Below, one piece after another: positions 9,554 to 16,290 of a stretch of 17,816 bases of DNA. The translations under genes and the position numbers were made by a program. The notes under the pieces are model-generated. The model saw nothing but the letters and a program-made list of their open reading frames with translations. It ran no database searches and was not told the DNA's origin. The DNA is from CAVYPR01 sp052145775. Its GTDB lineage: Bacteria > Actinomycetota > Acidimicrobiia > Acidimicrobiales > RAAP-2. The stretch covers positions 1 to 17,816 of the forward strand of contig JBKQNY010000084.1 of assembly GCA_052145775.1 (NCBI GenBank). Reading direction: 5' to 3'. Within the stretch, counting starts at the first letter, position 1, and the number at the start of each line of letters is the position of its first letter.

Positions 9554-11212
9554 ATGAGCATCGGCGCGAGTCCACGCTCGGCCCGGGTCGGCACGGGTGG
9601 ATCAGGCCTGCGGCGCTCCGTCACGCCAGGCGCGGCGGTGTCGCTCCTCCTGGCCGGCACCGCCGTGGTCGTGGCGGGGTCGGGGACTTGGGCGGGCGCC
9701 GCATCGCCGCCCGCCCTCCACCGGGCCACGCCCGCCGCCCACCCCTCGATCGTCGCGCCGACGATCTCCTCGGTCGCACCCAAGACAGGGCCCAGCACAG
9801 GGGGAACGAGGGTCACAATCACCGGAACGGACTTCACAGGGGTGACCGAGGTGTCCTTCGGCACGGTGCCGGCCACAAACTCGCAGATCGTGGCGACAGG
9901 GACGACGAAGCTCTCGGTGGTCACCCCCGCCCACACACCTGGCACGGTGAACGTCTCCATCACCACCACACACGGTGACGCCACAGACACCGGCGCCTTC
10001 ACCTACTTCGCCCCGAAGCCGACAATCGGCTCGCTGTCACCGTCGAGCGGTGCCACGACAGGGGGGACGTCGGTGACCATCAGGGGGGCCCACCTGACAG
10101 CGTCGACCAGCGTCACGTTCGGCGCTACGCCAGCTCCGACGTTCCAGGTGACAGGAACGACCAAACTCGTGGTCAAGACCCCCACGCATGCCGCCGGCAA
10201 GGTCGCCGTCACCGTTGACACCACCCACGGCACAGCCACCAAAGCCACAGCCTTCACCTTCTTGCTTCCCGCGCCCACCATCTCCTCGGTCACACCGGAA
10301 AGCGGCCCCACAGCCGGTGGCACCGTGGTCACGGTCAGGGGGACCCACCTGACAGGGGCCAGCCGGGTCACCTTCGGGACAGTGGCGGCGACCACACTCC
10401 ACGTGTCCAGCGCCACAGCGCTCACCGCCCGGACCCCGGCCCACGGAGCCGGTGCCGTCACGGTGGCGGTCACGGCCCCAGGGGGGACGGGAGCGGGCCC
10501 AGGGGCGTTCACCTTCCTCGCGCCCGCTCGGTTCACAGCGCCGCCCCCGCCCAAGACCCCCGGCTACGACCTGGTGGGCTCCGACGGGGGGGTCTTCGTC
10601 TTCCCACTCGGCCAGGCGTCGGGCTTCTTCGGCTCGCTGCCGGGCCTCACACCGCCGGTGCACGTGAACAACATCGTGGGGATCGTGCCCACCAACGACT
10701 ACACCGGCTACGACCTGGTGGGCTCCGACGGGGGGGTCTTCGTCTTCCCGCTTGGACAGCCGTCGGGCTTCTTCGGCTCGCTGCCGGGCGAGGGATTCCA
10801 CGTGGGCAACATCGTGGGGATCGCCGTCACCGGTGACGACCGGGGCTACTGGCTGGCGGGGTCCACAGGCCACGTCTACAGCCTGGGCGACGCGCCGCCG
10901 GTGGCGTCGCCGTCCACCAGTGCGCCCATCGTGGGCATCGCCGCCGACGCCAGCTCGCAGGGGGGCTGGCTGGTCGCCAAGAACGGGTCGGTCTACGCCT
11001 TCGGCGACGCCGCCTCGTTCGGCACACTGCCGCAAGAGGGGACCTCGGTCGGCAACATCGTCTCGATCGTCCCCACGCCGAGCGGGAACGGCTATTGGGT
11101 CATCGGCGCCGACGGCCGGGTGTTCGCCTTCGGCGACGCCGCCTCCCAGGGGACACTGCCCTCGCTGGGGGTGGGCGTGAGCAACGTGGTCGGCGCGGTG
11201 CCGACCGGCTGA
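9554..11212 (+). CDS. Secreted protein with three IPT/TIG domains and five C-terminal repeats
   Basis: A 552-residue exported protein, probably cell-surface or secreted. The N-terminus has a basic stretch, then AAVSLLLAGTAVVVAGS and a likely AGAA-type cleavage site near residue 50. Three IPT/TIG immunoglobulin-like domains follow at about 69-150, 155-237 and 240-322, each opening with a PTI-S-(V/L)-P---G---GGT pattern; such folds are used for binding and as spacers. A proline-rich link (APPPPKTP) leads to five repeats beginning at residues 337, 385, 431, 471 and 513, with a core of GY(D/W)LVGSDGGVFVF or GYW-ADGRVFAFGDA. These look like beta-propeller blades or stacked beta repeats; I recall similar repeats in Acidimicrobiia. 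The ligand is unknown. The frame is open far upstream, but the ATG at 9554 with GAGAGGAG just before it and the signal peptide fix the start. Threonine codon use is abnormal (many ACA). Confidence 0.83.
   Translation: MSIGASPRSARVGTGGSGLRRSVTPGAAVSLLLAGTAVVVAGSGTWAGAASPPALHRATPAAHPSIVAPTISSVAPKTGPSTGGTRVTITGTDFTGVTEVSFGTVPATNSQIVATGTTKLSVVTPAHTPGTVNVSITTTHGDATDTGAFTYFAPKPTIGSLSPSSGATTGGTSVTIRGAHLTASTSVTFGATPAPTFQVTGTTKLVVKTPTHAAGKVAVTVDTTHGTATKATAFTFLLPAPTISSVTPESGPTAGGTVVTVRGTHLTGASRVTFGTVAATTLHVSSATALTARTPAHGAGAVTVAVTAPGGTGAGPGAFTFLAPARFTAPPPPKTPGYDLVGSDGGVFVFPLGQASGFFGSLPGLTPPVHVNNIVGIVPTNDYTGYDLVGSDGGVFVFPLGQPSGFFGSLPGEGFHVGNIVGIAVTGDDRGYWLAGSTGHVYSLGDAPPVASPSTSAPIVGIAADASSQGGWLVAKNGSVYAFGDAASFGTLPQEGTSVGNIVSIVPTPSGNGYWVIGADGRVFAFGDAASQGTLPSLGVGVSNVVGAVPTG
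10562..10793 (+). repeat. Near-identical 144-bp tandem repeat within the IPT gene
   Basis: The copy starting at 10562 recurs at 10706 (period 144 bases, 48 codons). About 85 bases of each copy are almost identical, down to a run of seven G. The remaining three repeats of the gene match at protein level only, so this pair is a recent duplication or is kept alike by gene conversion. Confidence 0.85.
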
Positions 11213-11227
11213 ACCGGGCTCCCGGGA

Positions 11228-11251
11228 CCGCCGCGGCTCAGGCCGCGGTGG
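11228..11251. terminator. GC-rich hairpin between convergent IPT and MFS genes
   Basis: CCGCGGC (11231-11237), loop TCAG, GCCGCGG (11242-11248) is a perfect 7-bp stem, extendable to about ten pairs with one G-T. It begins about 15 bases after the IPT gene stop, and the MFS stop codon lies in the loop. It could end transcription from both sides, although no T-run is present. Confidence 0.5.
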
Positions 11252-12755
11252 CCTCGGCCAGGGACGGACGGGCCCCCGGGGCCACGGGCCGGGCGTCGAT
11301 GAGCAGGCCTCCCACCACGGCCCCCAGCGCCAGGGATCCCGCCGCCCAGGCCGCGGCAGAGGCGAAGCCGTGCACGGTTGCCGCGGCCACGGCGGCGGCG
11401 CCACCGGGGTGGGCCACCAGGTAGGAGGCGGCGGCCGTGGCGGCCAGGGTGTTCAACAGGGCCGTCCCCACCGACGCCCCGATCTGCTGCGAGGTGTTGG
11501 TGGCCGCCGAGGTCACGCCCACGTCGCGCGGGGCGGCGTGGCTGGTGGCGGTGGACACGCAGGGCACCATGGCCAGCCCCAAGCCGAGCCCGAGGAGGAG
11601 CTCGGTGGGCAGGACGTGGGTGGCGTAGGAGGCGCCGGGCGTGAGCCGGGTGAGGAGGGCCGCCCCACCGGCCGCGATGAGCAGGCCCGGCACGACGAGC
11701 GTGCGGGTGCTCAGGTGGGCCATGAGCCGGCTGGCCAGCTGCGTGGCCGCCAGCCCGTTGACCACCATGAGCGGCAAAAAGGCGATGCCCGTCATGACGG
11801 GCGAGTAGTGGTCGACCGTCTGAAGCAGGTACGTGAGGAACAAGAAGGTGCCGAACATGCCGATCACGGCCAGGAAGATGGTGAGCATCGAGCCGCCCCG
11901 GTTGCGGTCGGCCACGATGCGCAGGGGGAGCAACGGGCTCTCCACCCGGGCCTGGACCACCACGAAGGCCGACAGGAGGATCACCGAGACCACCAGGGGG
12001 ACCACCACCGAGGACGAATGCCAGCCGACGGCCCCGGCCTCCCCGAGGGCGTAGACGAGGGACACCAGGCCTCCGCACCCGAGGATCGCCCCGGGGATGT
12101 CGAGCCGGACCCCGGAATGGCCGGTCTGCCGGGGGATGGCGACCACCGCCCCGGCGGTCACCACCACGGCGATGGGGAGGTTGACGTAGAGGCACCACCG
12201 CCAGTTGAGGTACTGGGTCAGGAGCCCGCCGAGGATCAGGCCGAAGGCCGCGCCGCTGATGGCGATCGACGCGTAGATCCCAAAGGCGCGCCCGCGCTCT
12301 TTGGGGTTGGTGAAGGTGGAGGTCAGGATGGAGAGCACCGACGGCGCCAGCAGCGCCCCGAAACACCCCTGCAGCGCCCGGGCGCAGATCAACATGGCGG
12401 TGCCCTGCGACGCCCCGCCCAGGGCCGAGGCGGTGGCGAACCCCACCACGCCGATGAGCAGCGTCCGCTTCGGGCCGATCATGTCGCTGATGCGGCCGCC
12501 GAGCAGCAGGAGCCCACCGAAGCCCAGCGTGTATGCGGTGATCACCCACTGGCGGTCGGCGTTGGAGAACCTGAGCGAGTTCTGTGCCGTGGGGAGGGCG
12601 ATCAGCATGATGGTGGTGTCGAGCACGACCATCAGCTGGGCGCAGGCGATGACCACCAGGACCCACCAGTGGGCCCGGGTGGCGGTCCCGCCGTGCCCGC
12701 CCGCCGTCGGCCCGGGACTCGGGGCGGTCAGCGCCCCGCTACGGTCGGACGCCAC
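11238..12755 (-). CDS. DHA2-family (EmrB/QacA-type) MFS drug exporter
   Basis: A 505-residue inner-membrane proton-coupled exporter of the 14-helix DHA2 group. After a polar N-terminus the first helix carries LDTTIM with D46, matching the DHA2 motif LDxTIVNxALP. Motif A, GRISDMIGPKR, links helices 2 and 3, and ARALQGCFGALLAP resembles the motif in helix 4. The rest is a regular run of hydrophobic helices ending in a short cytoplasmic tail. Drugs and small toxic organics are usual substrates, but nothing here identifies one. The start is GTG 12755, two bases after the stop of the PPOX gene, so it is probably translated by coupling; the long open frame further upstream is only GC-rich read-through. 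The length matches the family. Confidence 0.88.
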   Translation of the reverse strand: MASDRSGALTAPSPGPTAGGHGGTATRAHWWVLVVIACAQLMVVLDTTIMLIALPTAQNSLRFSNADRQWVITAYTLGFGGLLLLGGRISDMIGPKRTLLIGVVGFATASALGGASQGTAMLICARALQGCFGALLAPSVLSILTSTFTNPKERGRAFGIYASIAISGAAFGLILGGLLTQYLNWRWCLYVNLPIAVVVTAGAVVAIPRQTGHSGVRLDIPGAILGCGGLVSLVYALGEAGAVGWHSSSVVVPLVVSVILLSAFVVVQARVESPLLPLRIVADRNRGGSMLTIFLAVIGMFGTFLFLTYLLQTVDHYSPVMTGIAFLPLMVVNGLAATQLASRLMAHLSTRTLVVPGLLIAAGGAALLTRLTPGASYATHVLPTELLLGLGLGLAMVPCVSTATSHAAPRDVGVTSAATNTSQQIGASVGTALLNTLAATAAASYLVAHPGGAAAVAAATVHGFASAAAWAAGSLALGAVVGGLLIDARPVAPGARPSLAEATAA

Positions 12756-12757
12756 CC

Positions 12758-13174
12758 TCAGCGACCCGCCGGAGGGTTGGCGACCACCCGAAAGGGCTCG
12801 TAGGTGACCGTGAACCGGTCCTCCTCGGCCCGCACCAGCATCGCCTCGTCGACCTGGTAGGCCTCGGCGAACTTGCGCACCGTGGCCTTGTCGGGGTCCG
12901 GGTCGAGGGTGGCGTCGGCCCGCACCTCGAGGGTGCGGAAGGGGTCCTGGGGGTCGATGATGAACAGGGTGCAGGCCGGGTTGGCCCGGAGGTTCCGGTA
13001 CTTCTGGCGGTCGGAGGTGATCGAGCCCTTGAGCCGGCCGTCCCCGTCCACCAGGTACCACACCGCGGTCGACTGGGGGCGGCCCCGGCGGTCGAGGGTG
13101 GTGAGGGTGGCCGTGAAGGGGGAGAGCAGCAGGTCCCGGTGGCTGGCCGGGACCTGCTCGAGGATCTGGGGCAC
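12758..13174 (-). CDS. PPOX-class (F420- or flavin-dependent) oxidoreductase
   Basis: A 138-residue split-barrel protein of the pyridoxamine-5'-phosphate-oxidase-like superfamily, most like the actinobacterial F420-binding group. Typical features in order are the N-terminal helix ending before FTATLTTLDRRGRPQSTAVWYLVDGDGRL, then the TSDRQKYRNLRANP cofactor-phosphate segment, the FIIDPQDPFRTLEVRADAT strand, and the EDRFTVTYEPFRVV close. Such proteins reduce small conjugated substrates with F420H2 or act on flavin cofactors; the substrate is not predictable. The start is GTG 13174, with AGGAG (13181-13185) seven bases upstream. It is the first gene of a two-gene unit with the MFS exporter, suggesting that modification and export may act on the same compound class. 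Confidence 0.85.
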   Translation of the reverse strand: MPQILEQVPASHRDLLLSPFTATLTTLDRRGRPQSTAVWYLVDGDGRLKGSITSDRQKYRNLRANPACTLFIIDPQDPFRTLEVRADATLDPDPDKATVRKFAEAYQVDEAMLVRAEEDRFTVTYEPFRVVANPPAGR

Positions 13175-13204
13175 GAAGCGCTCCTGGTGGTGGTCGGGTG
13201 GTGG

Positions 13205-13225
13205 CTACCGGGGAATCTACCGGGG
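13205..13225 (-). promoter_or_regulatory. Candidate promoter of the PPOX-MFS unit within a 9-bp direct repeat
   Basis: CTACCGGGG occurs at 13205-13213 and 13217-13225. Between them, on the minus strand, TAGATT (13219-13214) could be a -10, giving a leader of about 30 bases before GTG 13174. No -35 is evident. The repeat may be chance in GC-rich DNA. Confidence 0.35.
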
Positions 13226-13237
13226 CGCGCACCGGGC

Positions 13238-14740
13238 TCAGACCGGCGCGGCGGTCCCCTCGGTGCCCAGGCGGGCGACCACGGTCCGCCGCAACAGCTT
13301 GCCGGTGTCGGTGCGGGGCAGCTCGTCCCAGAACTCGATGTGCTCAGGCGTCTTGGACGAGCGCAGCCGGGCCCGGACCAGCTCGCGCAGCTCGTCCTCT
13401 CCCACCCCGCCGTCCTCCCCGCGCACGACCACGCCCACCAGTCGCTGGCCCCACTCGTCGTCGGGCAACCCCACCACCACGGCGTCGACCACCCCTTCGT
13501 GGTCCATGAGGACGTCTTCGATCTCGGCCGGCGCGATGTTCTCGCCGCCCCTGATGATCGTGTCGTCGGCACGGCCCTCGACGAAGAGGTAGCCCTCCTC
13601 GTCGACGTGGCCGCGGTCCCGGGTGGGGAACCAGCCGTCGTCGTCGAGCAGGCTCACACCGGCGTACTCGCCGGAGATCTGGTCGCCGCGCAGGAACAAC
13701 AGGCCGCTGCTCCCGGCCGGGAGCGTCGCGCCGGACTCGTCGCGCACCTCGAGCTCGATCCCCGGCAGCAGACGGCCCACCGAGCCCAGGCGGGCCCTGA
13801 CCGCGGGGTCGTTCGAGTCGAGGGCGGCCCGGTGGTCCTCGGGACCGAGCAGGGCGATGGTGGAGCTGGTCTCGGTGAGGCCGTAGGCGTTGACGAAGCC
13901 GGTCGTCCCGAAGAGCTCGAGCGCCCGGTGCAGGACCGGCGGCGGCATGCGAGAACCGCCGTAGGAGAGAGAGGTCAGGGTCGGGGTGCCGGCATCGGAG
14001 GCGGCGCCGAGGTGGTCGACGATGCGGGCCAGCATGGTCGGGATGACCATGGCCTGGGTCACCTGCTCCTCCCTGACGGTGGACAGCCAGAGCCCGGGGT
14101 CGAAGCGGTCGAGGTAGACGACGCGCCGGCCGGCGTAGAGGTTGGAGAGCAGGTTGGCCACGCCGGCGATGTGGTAGGGGGGGACGGCCACCAGGGCGGC
14201 CTCCTCCTCGCCGGCACTGCCGAACTCGCACGTGGAGAACAGGTACGACACCAGGTGCCGGTGGCGCAGCACGGCCGCCTTGGGGGCCGACGTCGTCCCG
14301 CTGGTGTAGAGGAGGAGGCAGGTCACGTCGGGGTCCTGCTCGGGGGGCTCGGGCGCGTCCCGCCCGGCCAACGAGTCGTAGAAGGCCTGGCGGGGGACCC
14401 ACCGGCCGGGGTCGGCGAAGGAACGGGGCTCGCCTTCGTGGATCACGAGCGCCCCGGGGTGCTCCTCGAGCTGCGCGGCCAGCTGGTCGTCACCGAGCCG
14501 GTAGTTCACCGGCACGAACGGGATGCCGGCGCCGGCCGCCCCGAAGAGGGCGACCGGGTAGGCCAGGTGGTTCGTCCCCAGGTAGACGACCGAGGGCACC
14601 GCCCGCTCGCCGAACGACGCCGAGGCCGCCCACGAGCGCGCCGAGAGGTCCGCATAACTGACGGAGGCGTCCCCGGAGGTGATCGCCACGCGGTCGCCGA
14701 ACCCGGCGGCGGCCATGCCGAGGACGAGCCCGAGGTTCAC
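13238..14740 (-). CDS. Acyl-CoA synthetase / AMP-dependent acid-CoA ligase
   Basis: A 500-residue ANL-superfamily enzyme that activates a carboxylic acid to its acyl-adenylate with ATP and then to the CoA thioester. All core motifs are present: P-loop-like YTSGTTSAPK (145-154), PPYHIAG (187-193), YGLTET (286-291), D375 in TRDRGH binding the ribose, the hinge GRADDTIIRGGENI (389-402), and catalytic lysine K481 in DTGKLLRR. The length is typical of medium-size acid-CoA ligases; the acid is unknown. The GTG start at 14740 lies four bases after the stop of the small upstream gene, without a strong ribosome-binding site, which fits coupled translation. An ATG eight codons later is an alternative. 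It belongs to the crotonase, small protein, ligase unit. Confidence 0.92.
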   Translation of the reverse strand: MNLGLVLGMAAAGFGDRVAITSGDASVSYADLSARSWAASASFGERAVPSVVYLGTNHLAYPVALFGAAGAGIPFVPVNYRLGDDQLAAQLEEHPGALVIHEGEPRSFADPGRWVPRQAFYDSLAGRDAPEPPEQDPDVTCLLLYTSGTTSAPKAAVLRHRHLVSYLFSTCEFGSAGEEEAALVAVPPYHIAGVANLLSNLYAGRRVVYLDRFDPGLWLSTVREEQVTQAMVIPTMLARIVDHLGAASDAGTPTLTSLSYGGSRMPPPVLHRALELFGTTGFVNAYGLTETSSTIALLGPEDHRAALDSNDPAVRARLGSVGRLLPGIELEVRDESGATLPAGSSGLLFLRGDQISGEYAGVSLLDDDGWFPTRDRGHVDEEGYLFVEGRADDTIIRGGENIAPAEIEDVLMDHEGVVDAVVVGLPDDEWGQRLVGVVVRGEDGGVGEDELRELVRARLRSSKTPEHIEFWDELPRTDTGKLLRRTVVARLGTEGTAAPV

Positions 14741-14744
14741 GGGG

Positions 14745-15050
14745 TCAGTCCGAGGAGGGGAGCGGCTTCGCCGTCTTTAGGACCAGCGGCCGCCCGTCCA
14801 CCGCCAGGGCCCCCTCACCCGCCTTGGTGCAGAGCACCTCGATGTCCGACTCGTCGTCGACGTAGCGCTTGCCCAGGAGCACTTCGCCCTCGTGGCCGGC
14901 CGCGACCTGGCCCGTCCCGGCCTCGTCGTCCTTGCCGCCCATGGGCAGCCCGCCGCAGGTCAACACGACCGGCGCGCCCGGTGCCTTGACCACGATCACC
15001 TCGGTCGTGCCCACCGCGCTCTTCAGCTGGGTTCCCGCTTTCAGGTCCAC
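14745..15050 (-). CDS. Small conserved-looking protein between crotonase and ligase genes
   Basis: A 101-residue soluble protein that I cannot assign to a named family. It has no signal peptide or membrane helix. Its order is a strand-rich N-half (GTTEVIVVKAPGAPVVLTCGG), a Gly/Asp/Glu loop (MGGKDDEAGTGQ), then LLGKRYVDDESDIEVLCTKAGEGALAVDGRPLVLKTAKPLPSS. The two cysteines (LTCGG and VLCTKAG) might form a small-molecule or metal site, but no standard zinc motif is present. GTG 15050 has AGGA six bases upstream, and the stop is four bases before the ligase start. This tight placement and the normal codon use argue that it is real and works with the ligase, perhaps as an accessory subunit. Confidence 0.72.
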   Translation of the reverse strand: MDLKAGTQLKSAVGTTEVIVVKAPGAPVVLTCGGLPMGGKDDEAGTGQVAAGHEGEVLLGKRYVDDESDIEVLCTKAGEGALAVDGRPLVLKTAKPLPSSD

Positions 15051-15122
15051 CGACGATCCTGCCCTTCTCGCACTTCGGGACCGCTCGGGTCCGGCCCCCC
15101 TCGGGGCGTCGAGCCGACGATG

Positions 15123-16217
15123 CTACCGCCCCCCGACCGCCGCCCCGGTCGGCCGATCGGAGGGGGCCGACGTGGTCCCCGTCGCCCCGACCTCGTCGAC
15201 CAGCCCCCAGTCGAAGGCCGTTGGGGCGTCGAGGGTCTGGCCGGTGAGGGCGAGGAGGGCGGCCCGTCCCCGGCCGATGCGCCGGGCCACCGAGACCGTG
15301 CCACCGGCCCCGGGCACGAGCCCCATGGAGACCTCCGGCAGGCAGAAGCGGGCGTCGGGAGCCGCCGTCACCCGGCCGGCGAAGGCGGCCAGCTCCATCC
15401 CTGCTCCGATGCAGGCTCCGTGCACCCGGGCCACGGCGCGCGCCGCGCAGCGCTCCATCCAGGCGGCCGCCCCGGCCGCCACCCGGACGGCGTGGGCCGT
15501 GGCCGGGTCCGGCGACGTGCCGAACTCGGAGAGGTCGCCCCCGCTGCAGAAGGACCGGCCCGCCCCGCGCAGCTCGACCGCCTCCACCGAGGGGTCGGCA
15601 TGGACCAGCTGGAGGGCGGCGACCAGGCCGTCGCGCACGGCGGCGCTGTAGGCGTTGTGCCGGTCCGGGCGGTTGAGGGTCACCTCCAGCCGGTTGCCCT
15701 CCCGTTCCACGAGCACGGCCGGGCCCCCTTCGGCCGCCGGCGCCACCGGAGGCCGCCGGGAGAGCCACGCCCGGTGCTCGGGCCCCGCCTGGAGCATGGA
15801 GTAGACGACCGATTCGGCCACCAGCCCGTCGGCGATCCCGAGGCCGGGCGAGTACCGCAGCAACTGGACCAGCGAGACCGCCGCCAGGGGGGTGGTGGTG
15901 CAGGCGGCCTCGAGCCGGGGGAGCCACGCCCCGGGGTCCCCCACCCAGGGCCGGGGTGGTGTCGTCCGCACGGCGAGGGCCACGTCCCCGGGCGGCGGCC
16001 GGTCGGGAGGGTGTCCGCCCCGGTCGACGGCGACCACGACACAGGGCAGCGAACCGAGGAGAGCGGCCACGTCGGGTCCGTCGTCCAGTTCCACAATGAG
16101 AAGGGGACGGCCGGCGAGCGCACCCAGTTCGCCGTCGCGCAACCGGGACCCGAACGACGAGCGCAACTCGGCCGCGCCCACGGTCAGCGACACCGGGGCG
16201 TTCGGGTCGGGCGACAC
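15123..16217 (-). CDS. Enoyl-CoA hydratase/isomerase (crotonase) with unusual N-terminal half
   Basis: A 364-residue crotonase-superfamily protein acting on acyl-CoA. The catalytic domain lies in the second half: NRPDRHNAYS, the first oxyanion-hole segment CSGGDLSEF, the second HGACIGAGMELA, and both hydratase glutamates, E275 (GAGME) and E295 (LPEVSMGLVPGAGG), 20 residues apart as in rat mitochondrial hydratase. Hydratase activity is therefore plausible. The domain stops about 17 residues after GLVDEV, lacking the usual C-terminal helices. The first roughly 150 residues resemble a worn crotonase that includes such a helical segment (PLAAVSLVQLLR, LVAESVVYSML). The start is uncertain: GTG 16217 was chosen; TTG 16223, with GGAG five bases upstream, is possible. 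It is divergent from the CoA-transferase. Confidence 0.85.
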   Translation of the reverse strand: MSPDPNAPVSLTVGAAELRSSFGSRLRDGELGALAGRPLLIVELDDGPDVAALLGSLPCVVVAVDRGGHPPDRPPPGDVALAVRTTPPRPWVGDPGAWLPRLEAACTTTPLAAVSLVQLLRYSPGLGIADGLVAESVVYSMLQAGPEHRAWLSRRPPVAPAAEGGPAVLVEREGNRLEVTLNRPDRHNAYSAAVRDGLVAALQLVHADPSVEAVELRGAGRSFCSGGDLSEFGTSPDPATAHAVRVAAGAAAWMERCAARAVARVHGACIGAGMELAAFAGRVTAAPDARFCLPEVSMGLVPGAGGTVSVARRIGRGRAALLALTGQTLDAPTAFDWGLVDEVGATGTTSAPSDRPTGAAVGGR

Positions 16218-16277
16218 GGGCAAGCGTACTCCGGGGTCCCCGGCCGACCCCCCGGCGGCCGGGACGGGCCCCCCGCC

Positions 16278-16283
16278 TATCCT
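16278..16283 (+). promoter_or_regulatory. Candidate -10 element for a leaderless CoA-transferase mRNA
   Basis: TATCCT ends seven bases before ATG 16291, and no ribosome-binding sequence lies between them. Transcription would start at or next to the A of the start codon, the arrangement of leaderless actinobacterial mRNAs. It sits in the 73-base gap shared with the divergent crotonase gene. Confidence 0.5.
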
Positions 16284-16290
16284 CGGCGCC

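Noticed and set aside
9740..10545. A functional link between the ACA-rich gene and the neighbouring toxin
   Set aside because: The toxin here is a kinase-type P-loop protein, not a MazF-type ACA ribonuclease, so the pairing gives no support.
10562..11212. Regularly spaced repeats considered as a CRISPR array
   Set aside because: They are in frame within a secreted protein, with 40-48-residue periods and diverged copies, so they are protein repeats.
11370..12803. A 477-codon open frame on the plus strand
   Set aside because: It is antisense to the MFS exporter and made of Gly/Arg/Asp/His runs.
13139..14989. A 616-codon open frame on the plus strand
   Set aside because: It is antisense to the acyl-CoA ligase, which has every catalytic motif; the plus-strand peptide has none.
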